Shown here: in pieces, positions 8,781-16,904 of the stretch
Position numbering within the stretch: position 1 is the stretch's first letter
Layout: the number at the start of each line of letters is the position of its first letter
Source of the DNA: Jejuia sp049889775
GTDB lineage: Bacteria; Bacteroidota; Bacteroidia; Flavobacteriales; Flavobacteriaceae
Reading direction: 5' to 3'
Assembly: GCA_049889775.1 (NCBI GenBank)
Contig: JBMHCT010000005.1
Location: 186,001 to 250,000 of the forward strand
DNA: 64,000 nucleotides
Notes under the pieces: model-generated
What the model was told of the DNA's origin: nothing
Seen by the model: the letters and a program-made list of their open reading frames with translations, nothing else
Database searches by the model: none
Position numbers and translations under genes: made by a program

Positions 8781-9215
8781 TTATACTTTAATAATCATAT
8801 CATAATCTTTGGCAGTACGCATTACTTCGCCAATTATTTCTGGTGCTACCGACTTTTCAATAGCATTGTCTTGATGCTCTGATACTCCCATTTTTTCAAA
8901 AAAGTCTCTAAACCCTTTTGGACTGTGAATATTAATCCATTTACAGGTTTCATCACTTTTGTTAGAGAAAGTATGTAAGGTGTTTGGCGGAATATCAACC
9001 GATTCTCCCGCTTTTACAACTTTAATTGCGCCATTCACAAAGAATTCCATTTCACCTTCGATAATCAAAAATGACTCTTTATAGGATTGGTGTAAATGTG
9101 GTGGTGGACCTTGGACTTTTGGTGGGGTTTCTGCGAACATCAAATCATAGTCACCTGTAGTGTCATGTGGCGTAACTTTATGACCTAATACCCATTTTGT
9201 ACTGCTTGGTTTCAT
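8781..9215 (-). CDS. Cupin-domain protein, probable target of the adjacent TetR regulator
   Basis: A 144-residue single-domain cupin. Motif 1 is GPPPHLHQSYKESFLIIEGEMEF (two His and a Glu) and motif 2 has the third His in PPNTLHTFSN, so a metal site is likely intact. The enzymatic role is unknown. The frame is open to an ATG at 9266, but the promoter TTTG (9264-9267), 20 bases, TATGTTTG (9236-9243) would lie inside that longer frame. The ATG at 9215 fits this promoter with a leader of about 14 bases and gives the usual cupin start. It diverges from a TetR gene, and an operator overlaps its promoter. Confidence 0.85.
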   Translation of the reverse strand: MKPSSTKWVLGHKVTPHDTTGDYDLMFAETPPKVQGPPPHLHQSYKESFLIIEGEMEFFVNGAIKVVKAGESVDIPPNTLHTFSNKSDETCKWINIHSPKGFRDFFEKMGVSEHQDNAIEKSVAPEIIGEVMRTAKDYDMIIKV

Positions 9216-9218
9216 TTT

Positions 9219-9238
9219 ATGAGATTTTTGTCTCACAA
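9219..9238. promoter_or_regulatory. Operator 1 over the cupin promoter
   Basis: An inverted repeat TATGAGA, six bases, TCTCACA, with TGAGA/TCTCA arms. It covers the expected transcription start and part of the -7 box of the cupin gene. The same motif recurs at 9271-9290 before the TetR gene. Confidence 0.65.
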
Positions 9239-9267
9239 ACATATATTTAAATTTTGATTTATCCAAA
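9236..9267 (-). promoter_or_regulatory. Bacteroidota-type promoter of the cupin gene
   Basis: On the minus strand TTTG (9264-9267) and TATGTTTG (9236-9243) are separated by exactly 20 bases, a full match to the phylum's -33/-7 consensus. It directs transcription leftward from about 9229. Confidence 0.75.
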
Positions 9268-9270
9268 TTT

Positions 9271-9290
9271 TATGAGACATTTGTCTTATG
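9271..9290. promoter_or_regulatory. Operator 2 over the TetR gene start
   Basis: TATGAGACA and TGTCTTATG arms form an imperfect palindrome that shares the TATGAGA core of operator 1. It overlaps the ATG of the TetR gene at 9288, which suggests autorepression. Confidence 0.65.
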
Positions 9291-9881
9291 AATGAAAAAT
9301 ATTTTAATTCAGGTAGAACAAATCAGAAACTTGAAACAAGAAGTAAAATATTAGCAAGTGCTCAATATTTCTTAAACAAGGGCTTAGAATTTAATCTTGA
9401 AGATGTGGCTAAAAAATCTGGAATTTCCAGAGCAACGGTTTACCGGTATTATTCCAATATAGATGTACTTTCAACTGAAGCCGGTTTGGATGTAAGCACT
9501 AAAAGTCCTGAAGCTCTATTTGAAAATTTGAAAGATTTAAAATTAGAGGAGCAAATTCTAGGAGTTCAAAACTACTTCAATACACTGGCAATAGATCATG
9601 AGAATACGTTTCGTAAATATTTGAGTACTGTCATAATTTCAAAAGAATCAGAAGCAAAGAGGGGAGCCAGACGAAAAAGAACTTTGGAACTTGTTTTGGA
9701 AAACACTTCTTTAACTGATAAAGAGAAGGTAGATTTATCAAATATATTAACACTCTTAATGGGAATAGAGCCTTTAATAATTTCCAAAGATGTTTGCGGT
9801 TTAACTAATGAAGAAAGTTTAGAAACACTAAATAAGGCTATGAGGTTTATGTTAAAGGGACTTATTAATCCTAAAGGTTAG
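9288..9881 (+). CDS. TetR/AcrR family transcriptional regulator
   Basis: A 197-residue regulator. The N-terminal DNA-binding domain (about residues 15-65) shows the family pattern ILASAQYFLNKG, then the helix-turn-helix LEDVAKKSGISRATVYRYYSN. The C-terminal ligand domain is helical and not diagnostic of a ligand. The gene diverges from the cupin gene, with two matching palindromes in the 72-base gap, so it probably represses both itself and the cupin gene. It converges on the M23 gene with only 14 bases between stops. Confidence 0.9.
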   Translation: MNEKYFNSGRTNQKLETRSKILASAQYFLNKGLEFNLEDVAKKSGISRATVYRYYSNIDVLSTEAGLDVSTKSPEALFENLKDLKLEEQILGVQNYFNTLAIDHENTFRKYLSTVIISKESEAKRGARRKRTLELVLENTSLTDKEKVDLSNILTLLMGIEPLIISKDVCGLTNEESLETLNKAMRFMLKGLINPKG

Positions 9882-9895
9882 TATTTTTGACTGAT

Positions 9896-10579
9896 TTATA
9901 GCCCGAATAATAAGTTGGGATCAGGGCAGTTCTCAGAATAAAACACCAAGTCTTCTTTTGTGCAAACTCCAGGATAATCTCCAAAATTTCCTTGGATATT
10001 TCTTATAATCTGAAAATGCAGATGAGGAGGATAATCACCATTAACAGTAGCGTTTCCTAAAGTAGCTATTTGTTCGCCTTGTTTAAATTCTTGTCCCACT
10101 TCTAAGTTTTCAATTGAATTTAAACTCAAATGCCCATAAAGTGTATAAAACCGAGTCTCAAAAATATTGTGTTCCAGAATAATTGTCGGTCCGTAATCTC
10201 CGTAATTAGTATTTTTCTTAAAGCTATGAATTGTACCATCCAACGGTGCGAAAATCGGAGTCTCCACATCGCACCATAAATCTAAACCGAGGTGAATATT
10301 TCGTTTATTTGTTATAGCTTTAAAATGAGAACTTCTATCATAAATAGATCTAACTTCAAGATAACCTCCATATGCTACTTGCGCATTGTGCTCTTTTAAG
10401 AATCTATTAATATAATTAGAAAATTCCGAAGAGGAAGTGGTGTCAATTTGATTTAAATCAGAATTCTGAGCTGATAAATCTATGGCAATGTATTTTGATT
10501 TTGGTAAGGAAGCATCTAAAACTTGAAGGGAAGGAGAGGAGATGCTTTTAAGGAAGTGGTTAAACTCAATTGAGGTCAT
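9896..10579 (-). CDS. M23 family metallopeptidase domain protein
   Basis: The 227-residue protein has a complete LytM/M23 zinc site: His96 and Asp100 in HLGLDLW, His150 in LYGHLS, and His186/His188 in PPHLHFQ. M23 enzymes cleave peptide cross-links of peptidoglycan. No signal peptide is visible, which is odd for a wall hydrolase. The domain sequence (APLDGTIHSF, YGPTIILEH, YTLYGHLS) resembles the M23 segment found inside large phosphotransferase/aminotransferase fusion proteins more than typical secreted LytM proteins, so a cytoplasmic substrate is possible. The gene lies 29 bases beyond the repeat protein's stop and may be read from its operon. Confidence 0.8.
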   Translation of the reverse strand: MTSIEFNHFLKSISSPSLQVLDASLPKSKYIAIDLSAQNSDLNQIDTTSSSEFSNYINRFLKEHNAQVAYGGYLEVRSIYDRSSHFKAITNKRNIHLGLDLWCDVETPIFAPLDGTIHSFKKNTNYGDYGPTIILEHNIFETRFYTLYGHLSLNSIENLEVGQEFKQGEQIATLGNATVNGDYPPHLHFQIIRNIQGNFGDYPGVCTKEDLVFYSENCPDPNLLFGL

Positions 10580-10608
10580 TCATTCAAATTTCCTCAAAGT
10601 TAACATAT

Positions 10609-12165
10609 CTATTCCATAACTACTTTACTGTATTTTGCATTTACAGTTACAGTTTTATTGTTTGAAGGATAGCTTACTGAAAAAGAAGAACAGGTGTTAC
10701 CGTTATTATTATCAGGATGCACAACATAAGAATCTTTACCTCTGTAATTTAAGTTATAAATACCGTCAGGTAATACCACATAGGCCTTGTTATTTTGTAA
10801 AATAAAATTAAGGTTGGTAAATGTATCATCCACATTTAATATTTTTACATCCCCTATATTGCTATCAATAATAGCACTACTCACCACATTGTTAATTTTC
10901 ACGTTAGAAGAATTACAGTTAAGTACCACATGTTTTACTGTCTTTAGTTCAGCTTGTTTTACGTGGTTTAAGTTTAATTCACCCAAATTCCAACTATTAA
11001 TATAAACAGGTGCATAGGCAGCACTAATGGAAGTTCTACTTCCATTAATGCCCTCTGCTTTAAATATGGTGTGTGATAAGTCTGCCTGTACATCGTCTAA
11101 AACTGCAGCGAACTCCAATTCTCCATGACGCACATCGGCCTTAATCTTTGCCTTTTTTGGCATCTTGATGATAATGGTCTTTTTTACATGAGAGTGTCTG
11201 CTTTTGCTTCTTAGATGTTCATGTAGCACCGCTCTTTCTTTGGCATAAACAGCGCGTTTTTCAGCTAGTTTTGCACGCTGTTCAGCACGTTTAACTTCCA
11301 TTTCCGCCCGCTTTTCAGCCATTTTAGCACGTAACTCTGCTTGTTTCTCGCGTTGCTCAGCTACAAGTTCTGCTTGTTTTTCAATTTGTTCCGCTTGCCT
11401 TTCCATTTGTTCGCCAAAACGCTCTCCCCATGCTTCCATTTTTTCTGCCCATTCTTCACCAAACTTCTCGCCCCATTTTTCCATTTCCTTTGCGTATTTC
11501 TCACCCCAAGCTTTACCAAACTTTTCACCCCAAGCTTCCATCTTTTTAGCATAGTCGTCTCCGTACTTAGATTCAAACTTTTTGGACCATTTTTCTAAAT
11601 ATTTATCACCTTCCTTCTTATAGGTGTCATAATCAAACGCAACAGCACCAACACCTTCTGGTAATTCAGGTAGTTCTGGCATCTCTGGCATTTCAGGCAT
11701 TTCAGGAAGCTCTAAAACCTCTACATTGTCAAAATCAAAATCGAAGTCAAAATCTATTTCCGGTAGGTCTGCCAGGTCAAATTTTAAGTTGGCTAATGCG
11801 CGCCTCACTTCATCATTAACATCTCCTTTAACTTTATAGCTGTAGGCTCGCGAAATTGGAGAGCCACTTGTTTTAATTTCAACTAAATCTGTAGAACCAT
11901 TAACGTCCAATCCCCATCCTTTTGCTACTTCCTTTAGCTCCTCTTTAGATAATTCATCACTTTCCACAAAGGCTTCAATACTTACTTCGTTCTTATTCCA
12001 GGTGTCAAAAATTATGTTGCAGTGGCTTGTGTTTAATTCTATAACCACATCTTTATCCACGCTAAAATTCTGCGATACTTTGGTTACTTTTTCTTGTGCT
12101 CCAAGTGCCAGCATTGTAAAACAACTTAGCACTAGTAATTTCAATTTTATAATTGTTCTGTTCAT
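10609..12165 (-). CDS. Secreted repeat-rich protein of an ECF sigma operon
   Basis: I do not recognise a named family. The 518-residue form starts with a signal peptide ending LALGAQ; an ATG at 12213 would overlap the upstream gene and lacks a signal peptide at its start. The order is: a beta-rich N-terminal region, an acidic stretch of alternating Phe-Asp, MPE/LPE repeats, three copies of a MExWGExFG unit, and a long charged helical stretch of Glu, Lys, Arg, Ala and Gln (likely coiled coil). A beta-rich C-terminal domain resembles the beta-helix 'head GIN'/DUF4097 type of putative adhesins. It is the last gene of a sigma/anti-sigma operon, so it may act in envelope sensing; that is inference. 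Confidence 0.7.
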   Translation of the reverse strand: MNRTIIKLKLLVLSCFTMLALGAQEKVTKVSQNFSVDKDVVIELNTSHCNIIFDTWNKNEVSIEAFVESDELSKEELKEVAKGWGLDVNGSTDLVEIKTSGSPISRAYSYKVKGDVNDEVRRALANLKFDLADLPEIDFDFDFDFDNVEVLELPEMPEMPEMPELPELPEGVGAVAFDYDTYKKEGDKYLEKWSKKFESKYGDDYAKKMEAWGEKFGKAWGEKYAKEMEKWGEKFGEEWAEKMEAWGERFGEQMERQAEQIEKQAELVAEQREKQAELRAKMAEKRAEMEVKRAEQRAKLAEKRAVYAKERAVLHEHLRSKSRHSHVKKTIIIKMPKKAKIKADVRHGELEFAAVLDDVQADLSHTIFKAEGINGSRTSISAAYAPVYINSWNLGELNLNHVKQAELKTVKHVVLNCNSSNVKINNVVSSAIIDSNIGDVKILNVDDTFTNLNFILQNNKAYVVLPDGIYNLNYRGKDSYVVHPDNNNGNTCSSFSVSYPSNNKTVTVNAKYSKVVME

Positions 12166-12184
12166 CTTTTGATATTTTAGATAG

Positions 12185-12757
12185 TTATGATTCTTGTGCC
12201 TCGGTTGATTCATCCGTAGCCTCCAATGTTTGTAATTGTTCTTTTAAGCGATACAATAAGTCTAATCGAAATCGTAAATTATCTATCAATGCATTAATGG
12301 TTAATTCAGAGGTGTTTTCATTCAATTCTTGAGATAACTTTTTATATTCTTGGTTTAATTCCTCCAATTGCTCAAGGTAACCATCAAAAACAGCTTTGGT
12401 TTCTGCCGTTGGTTTTATTTTAGACAATTCTAAATTGATGCTTGCCAAATAATAATCCTCAACCTTTTTTAGGTCAGGAGATACGTCACCTAATGTTTTT
12501 GTTTTAACGGTTTCGGTAGAAGCCATCTCAGTACCTTGTTTACCATCTGTATCTAAAAATTGATAAGCCCCAAAGCTCAAACCAATAAGTAACACCACAC
12601 TAGCAGCAATATTCAGCCAACTAATTTTAGAAGTTTTTTGCTCAATATCAGGAAAGGCCGTTTCCAGTTTTTCCAAAAAGCGCGCTTCATGATTCTCAGG
12701 CATTTCAGCATGCTGCAACTGCTCATTCTTAAATAAATCTCTAATATCCTGTTCCAT
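12185..12757 (-). CDS. Anti-sigma-like single-pass membrane protein
   Basis: A 190-residue protein with one membrane segment near residues 46-66 (WLNIAASVVLLIGLSFGAYQF), a short cytoplasmic N-terminus and a helical periplasmic part. It overlaps the 3' end of the ECF sigma gene by 17 bases, the usual arrangement for a sigma factor and its membrane-bound inhibitor. The N-terminus lacks an obvious zinc anti-sigma HxxxCxxC motif, so the assignment rests on topology and position. Confidence 0.7.
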   Translation of the reverse strand: MEQDIRDLFKNEQLQHAEMPENHEARFLEKLETAFPDIEQKTSKISWLNIAASVVLLIGLSFGAYQFLDTDGKQGTEMASTETVKTKTLGDVSPDLKKVEDYYLASINLELSKIKPTAETKAVFDGYLEQLEELNQEYKKLSQELNENTSELTINALIDNLRFRLDLLYRLKEQLQTLEATDESTEAQES

Positions 12758-13292
12758 TTTTTTCAGCTTTTAATAATTCTTGTAATTTGGCTTTACCCCT
12801 AGATAATTGGGTGCGAGACGCCACCTCGGTTATATTCAAAATCTCCGAAATTTCCTGATGGTCGTACCCCTCAATTAAATATAGCATTAATACATATTGA
12901 TACTTTTCTGGCAGTTGATTAATTGCCTTTTTCACATCGTTTACTGTAATCGTATCATTTACCAACCATTTGTCATTCGCGCCAGTATCAACAACTTTAA
13001 GGTGCACCTCTTCTAGTTCCACTAACTGTTGTCGTTTTGATTTAAGAAAGTCAATACTCTTGTTCACAACAATACGTTTTAACCAAGCCCCAAAAGTAAC
13101 TTCAGCCTTGTATTGGTGCAATCTAGAAAACGCTTTAATAAACGCCTCCTGTACCACATCTTCAGCATCATGAGCATCTTTCACAAACCGGTTGGCCACA
13201 ATATACATACCATTGCAGTATTGGTTGTACAACTGCATTTGTGCCTTACGGTTGTTCCGTTTACATTGTTCAATAATGTCAACTTGAAACAT
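12741..13292 (-). CDS. ECF-type RNA polymerase sigma factor
   Basis: The 183-residue protein has the sigma-70 region 2 core (NRFVKDAHDAEDVVQEAFIKAF, about residues 34-55) and a region 4 helix-turn-helix (YDHQEISEILNITEVASRTQLSRGKAKL, about 144-171). It lacks regions 1 and 3, as group IV sigma factors do. It is the first gene of a minus-strand operon followed by an overlapping membrane protein and a secreted protein, pointing to an envelope-responsive switch. Confidence 0.92.
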   Translation of the reverse strand: MFQVDIIEQCKRNNRKAQMQLYNQYCNGMYIVANRFVKDAHDAEDVVQEAFIKAFSRLHQYKAEVTFGAWLKRIVVNKSIDFLKSKRQQLVELEEVHLKVVDTGANDKWLVNDTITVNDVKKAINQLPEKYQYVLMLYLIEGYDHQEISEILNITEVASRTQLSRGKAKLQELLKAEKNGTGY

Positions 13293-13388
13293 GCTTATAC
13301 TTTTGGTTCTAAGTTAGTTCATTTTAAAGACGATGTAAAAAGTGGAGTGTTGCAAAAACCTTTAATTTTTTTTGAAAAAGATAATTTG

Positions 13389-13481
13389 GGCGTTACCCAC
13401 AAGGGGTCGGGCTTTACGCTAAAAGTTTTGGCTCGATGCTCTCCTCGCCAAAAGCTACCACTGCAATCCCTAACGCGGGTG
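13389..13481. repeat. Structured intergenic element, possible dispersed repeat
   Basis: The element is bounded by GCGTTA and its complement TAACGC. Inside are the GGGTCGGGCTTTACGC segment and a hairpin of TTTTGGC with GCCAAAA; the CAATCCCTAACGC end is also distinctive. From memory, sequences of this layout recur between genes in Flavobacteriaceae genomes. It lies upstream of the sigma factor gene and is more G+C rich than its surroundings. Only one copy is in the window, so its repeat status is unproven. Confidence 0.45.
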
Positions 13482-13553
13482 TACTCGCCAACTGTTATCT
13501 TAAATCCTTAGGTTTTATTTTTTTGATTAGGTTCTTTTAATCGTCCAGGTTTG

Positions 13554-13586
13554 AATAAACGCTAGTTTAATGGCGTTTATTTTTTG
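13554..13586 (+). terminator. Terminator-like hairpin overlapping the ATPase 3' end
   Basis: AATAAACGC and GCGTTTATT pair perfectly around a 10-base loop, and a T run follows on the plus strand. It overlaps the stop codon region of the minus-strand ATPase gene. In plus orientation it would end any transcript of the structured element to its left. Confidence 0.5.
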
Positions 13587-14326
13587 TTATGTATTGTTTC
13601 CTCCTTCAATAGAATTTCAATCATTCTTTGTGGGTCGTTTAGAAACCGTTTAGTAATAATATAATGCTCGGTGTCTTCATACTTTACCTCTTTAATGCCA
13701 TTAGAATCAAGTTGGTATATCATTGAGCTTGGATAAGCTAATAGTATAGGTGAATGTGTAGCTATAATAAATTGAGAATCTGCTTTTACAAGTTGGTCAA
13801 TAGCAACTAGAGCAGACATTTGTCTAGTTGGCGATAATGCCGCTTCGGGTTCGTCAAAAATATAAAGCCCTTTTCCTTTAAGTTTATTGGTTAAGGCTGC
13901 CATAAACGATTCACCATGAGAAAGATTATGCAATGAGATGCCTCCATAGCCTTTTAAATAATTCGTTTCTTCCATATAAGTAGCAACGTTGTAGAAACTT
14001 TCTGCACGAAGAAAATAATAATCACTTGGTTTTTGGAAACTTTTAATCAATTTTAAATGTTGAAATAAAGAGGAGGCATTGTTGTGTGTTTTAATTTGTA
14101 CATTTCTTGTTCCTCCCTCAATTCCAAAACCTAAACTTAATGCTATCGATTCTATTAAAGTCGATTTTCCTGTGCCATTTTCTCCAATAATAAATGTAAC
14201 ATCTTTATGAAACTCTAAGGAATTTAGTGTTTTTATTATGGGTATGTTGAATGGATATTCTCTATAAGAAGAAATTAAATCATGATTAAGTATTATTTCT
14301 TTTAAGTAAGGTTTTTTATTAAGCAT
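13577..14326 (-). CDS. Stand-alone ABC-type AAA ATPase
   Basis: A soluble 249-residue ATPase. The Walker A motif is GENGTGKST (48-56), the ABC signature is LSHGES (135-140) and the Walker B with catalytic Glu is YIFDEPEAALSP (about 155-166), followed by the switch His in IATHSP. No membrane or partner domain is attached, so it belongs to the predicted ATPases related to SMC/RecF-like proteins rather than transporters. The specific role is unknown. Related ATPases occur in some defence systems, but no nuclease gene is adjacent here. Confidence 0.85.
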   Translation of the reverse strand: MLNKKPYLKEIILNHDLISSYREYPFNIPIIKTLNSLEFHKDVTFIIGENGTGKSTLIESIALSLGFGIEGGTRNVQIKTHNNASSLFQHLKLIKSFQKPSDYYFLRAESFYNVATYMEETNYLKGYGGISLHNLSHGESFMAALTNKLKGKGLYIFDEPEAALSPTRQMSALVAIDQLVKADSQFIIATHSPILLAYPSSMIYQLDSNGIKEVKYEDTEHYIITKRFLNDPQRMIEILLKEETIHNKK

Positions 14327-14434
14327 ATTAATAATACATAATCAAGAATGTTCCTTGTTAATAAAGGCTTTTATCCGCCAATTAACAAATTTAGAAGAAA
14401 ATTTATACAACATCAAGTTTGTTAGATATCTACA

Positions 14435-14480
14435 ACACATTAAATAATTTAATGTGTCTTATTAAATGTATTAATACATT
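14435..14480. promoter_or_regulatory. Two perfect palindromes upstream of the SulP gene
   Basis: The first (14435-14457) has 11-base arms, ACACATTAAAT and ATTTAATGTGT, around one base. The second (14465-14480) is the 16-base palindrome AATGTATTAATACATT. They share an AcACATT-type half-site, have centres about 26 bases apart, and lie 64-109 bases before the transporter start. A dimeric repressor or activator site is likely. Confidence 0.55.
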
Positions 14481-14543
14481 TTGTAATGCTCATGTAAAAT
14501 AGGTTTCGGTATTTTGAGGTTACAAACAAACTAGTCGTATACA

Positions 14544-16748
14544 ATGATTGGTCAATCTGCCAAATCCAACCTCATATCAGGCTTTTTAGTATTTCTAATT
14601 GCGCTTCCTCTTTGTTTGGGAATTTCTAAAGCTAGTGGTTTTCCTCCAATTGCAGGAATTTATACTGCCATTATTGGCGGGCTTATGGTTACCTTTTTAT
14701 CAAAAGCGCCATTAGCTATAAAAGGACCAGCAGCAGGATTAATTGCCATAGCTATTGGTGCCGTAGAAGAACTTGGTGGCGGCGATCACCTTTTAGGTTA
14801 CAAATTAACGCTTGCAGTAATTGTGGTTTCTGGGGTTATTCAGCTTATCATGGGCTTGGTTAAGTTCGGTAAATTGGGAGATATGTTTCCCATTTCTGTA
14901 ATTCGGGGCATGTTGGCAGCCATTGGTGTTATAATTGTAAGCAAGCAAATTCATCTTGTGCTTGGGGTAGTGCCAGAGGCTAAATCACCAATGGCATTAT
15001 TGGCCGAAATTCCAAATAGCTTACTGCATTTAAATCCAAAAGTAGCTGTAATTGGTATTTTGAGCTTGGTTTTGTTGTTCGGTCACCCATTTATAAAGAA
15101 CGCAACCATAAAAAAATTACCTGCGCCACTTCTTATTTTATTGGTTGCCATTCCGCTAGGTGCTGTGTTTAGTCTGTCAAAAGTACATAGTTATAGCCTG
15201 GGCACTTTAGATTATAATATAAACCCCACCCAATTTTTGGTGGTGCTTCCAGAAAGTTTTTTAAGTGGTATCACCTTTCCAGATTTTTCGCAATTGTTAA
15301 GCTATACGTCTATCAAGTATATTATCATGTTTGCTTTGGTGGGTAGTATAGAGTCTGTATTGAGCGCAAAGGCAGTTGATGCCTTAGACCCAAAAGGAAG
15401 GGAAACCAACCTTAATCAAGATTTGGTTGCAGTTGGTATTGGTAATACTGTAGCTGGTTTTATTGGAGGTTTACCAATGATTTCAGAAATTGTTAGAAGT
15501 TCTGCAAATATCAATGCTGGGGCAAAAGGGCGAATGAGTAATTTTTTTCACGGTCTATTTCTGTTTCTTTTTGTGTTACTCGCTGCGTCACTTATTAAAA
15601 CCATTCCTAATGCTGCTTTAGCCGCAATGTTGGTTTATACAGGTTTTAAACTAGCGTCACCTAAAGAATTCAAAAAGATTAATGCGGTAGGAATAGACCA
15701 GTTATTACAATTTCTAGTAACACTCGTGGTCACCCTTATGACCGATCTTCTAATTGGGGTAGCCGCTGGTATTGCTCTAAAAATCATCATCGAGCTTGTT
15801 CAAGGAGTGAAGGTAAAAGAAATGTTCGATCTTAAGGCGCAAACGGCTTCTGGTAAAGATGGTTTAATCATCAAATTTTCGGGAGTAGCATCGTTTATTA
15901 ACTATTTAAAGTTCAAGTCGTTAATAGATGCGCAACCAAAAAACCAAAAAGTACTTTTAGATTTTAGCGACGCACATTTTATCGATCATACGTTTTTAAA
16001 CAATATTAATAACATTCAAAATAAATTCACAAAAGAAGGTGGAGAATTGATAAAAACAGGTTTTGAAAATCATCATTTCCAATCGCAGCATCATCTTTCC
16101 ACAAGACGGCGCATTACTAATCCACATCAAAAAACCTCACGAGTATCCGATTTGTCAAAACGAGCACGTTCCATCAAAAATATAGCGCTTATAAATCTTT
16201 TGGATTTTGAACCAAATTTAAGTCCATCGCTAGTGCGTCCGTATTTGGGTGCGTTCGCTATACTATCAAGGTTGCGTAGGGCACAAAATTTTGTGTTGGG
16301 CACACGAGAGCACTATAGTTTTATGATTTGTGATATCACCTATGCAACGGTAGACGATTTCTCTGCGCAAACCAGTAAAGCTACCATTGCCCTTATTTTT
16401 AATATTGCAAAGGGCGGAATACCAGACTTTTATACTGAAAGTAAAAACAACTTATTTAATTTACTCAAGCAGTATGATTTTGAGATCATGCCCAAATCCA
16501 ACAGTATGCCTTTTAATGTGTACGGCGATAATGAAGCATTAGTGGATGCCTTCTTTACCCAGCAAATTACCCATCTCATTGCAGATAGTCCTTATGCTAT
16601 TGAATGTAAGCGAAGAGTGATGCTTATTCATAAAGATTGGAACATTATTTCTGAAGGACAGTCGTATGAGCAATTATTATCCTTTGTAGATGCCTTTGCT
16701 TTAGAAGTAGTGAAAAAACGTTTAGAGGAGGCTGCGGTTAAGGTTTAA
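14544..16748 (+). CDS. SulP family anion transporter with extended C-terminus
   Basis: An inner-membrane transporter for an inorganic anion such as sulfate or bicarbonate. Residues 1-430 are the membrane domain, beginning SGFLVFLIALPLCLGIS with the AIKGPAAGLIAIA segment of SulP proteins. A STAS-like domain follows (about 440-530, with VLLDFSDAHFIDHTFL). The 734-residue length exceeds a usual 500-600. The extra C-terminal region (about 555-734) is predicted soluble and contains SPSLVRPYLGAFAILSRLRRA and a charged helical end; I cannot name it, though its pattern recalls a DUF3137-like domain. The gene has its own regulatory palindromes upstream. Confidence 0.87.
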   Translation: MIGQSAKSNLISGFLVFLIALPLCLGISKASGFPPIAGIYTAIIGGLMVTFLSKAPLAIKGPAAGLIAIAIGAVEELGGGDHLLGYKLTLAVIVVSGVIQLIMGLVKFGKLGDMFPISVIRGMLAAIGVIIVSKQIHLVLGVVPEAKSPMALLAEIPNSLLHLNPKVAVIGILSLVLLFGHPFIKNATIKKLPAPLLILLVAIPLGAVFSLSKVHSYSLGTLDYNINPTQFLVVLPESFLSGITFPDFSQLLSYTSIKYIIMFALVGSIESVLSAKAVDALDPKGRETNLNQDLVAVGIGNTVAGFIGGLPMISEIVRSSANINAGAKGRMSNFFHGLFLFLFVLLAASLIKTIPNAALAAMLVYTGFKLASPKEFKKINAVGIDQLLQFLVTLVVTLMTDLLIGVAAGIALKIIIELVQGVKVKEMFDLKAQTASGKDGLIIKFSGVASFINYLKFKSLIDAQPKNQKVLLDFSDAHFIDHTFLNNINNIQNKFTKEGGELIKTGFENHHFQSQHHLSTRRRITNPHQKTSRVSDLSKRARSIKNIALINLLDFEPNLSPSLVRPYLGAFAILSRLRRAQNFVLGTREHYSFMICDITYATVDDFSAQTSKATIALIFNIAKGGIPDFYTESKNNLFNLLKQYDFEIMPKSNSMPFNVYGDNEALVDAFFTQQITHLIADSPYAIECKRRVMLIHKDWNIISEGQSYEQLLSFVDAFALEVVKKRLEEAAVKV

Positions 16749-16847
16749 ATTTTTTTTGGACGTTAGTCTAATTCTTTTTGACTGGTTTTTTTACTGAATG
16801 GTACTGGAGTGTAATCCTATAGTTACAATTAAGTTAGCAAAAAAACT

Positions 16848-16867
16848 AAAATCCCTAAAGGGATTTT
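16848..16867. terminator. Bidirectional terminator
   Basis: AAAATCCC and GGGATTTT form a perfect eight-pair stem around TAAA. On the minus strand a longer T-rich tract follows, suiting the gene pair to its right; it could also stop SulP transcription. Confidence 0.75.
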
Positions 16868-16904
16868 CAACTGCAATAAACTACCGTTGTTGTTGTTTAA
16901 AGTA

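Noticed and set aside
11341..11598. Open frames in other phases within the repeat region of the secreted protein
   Set aside because: They arise from the low-complexity repeats of the real gene; composition (Phe/Leu or Lys/Arg only) is not that of a normal protein.
13577..14326. The stand-alone ATPase as part of an OLD/Gabija-like defence system
   Set aside because: There is no TOPRIM or nuclease domain in it and no adjacent helicase or nuclease gene.
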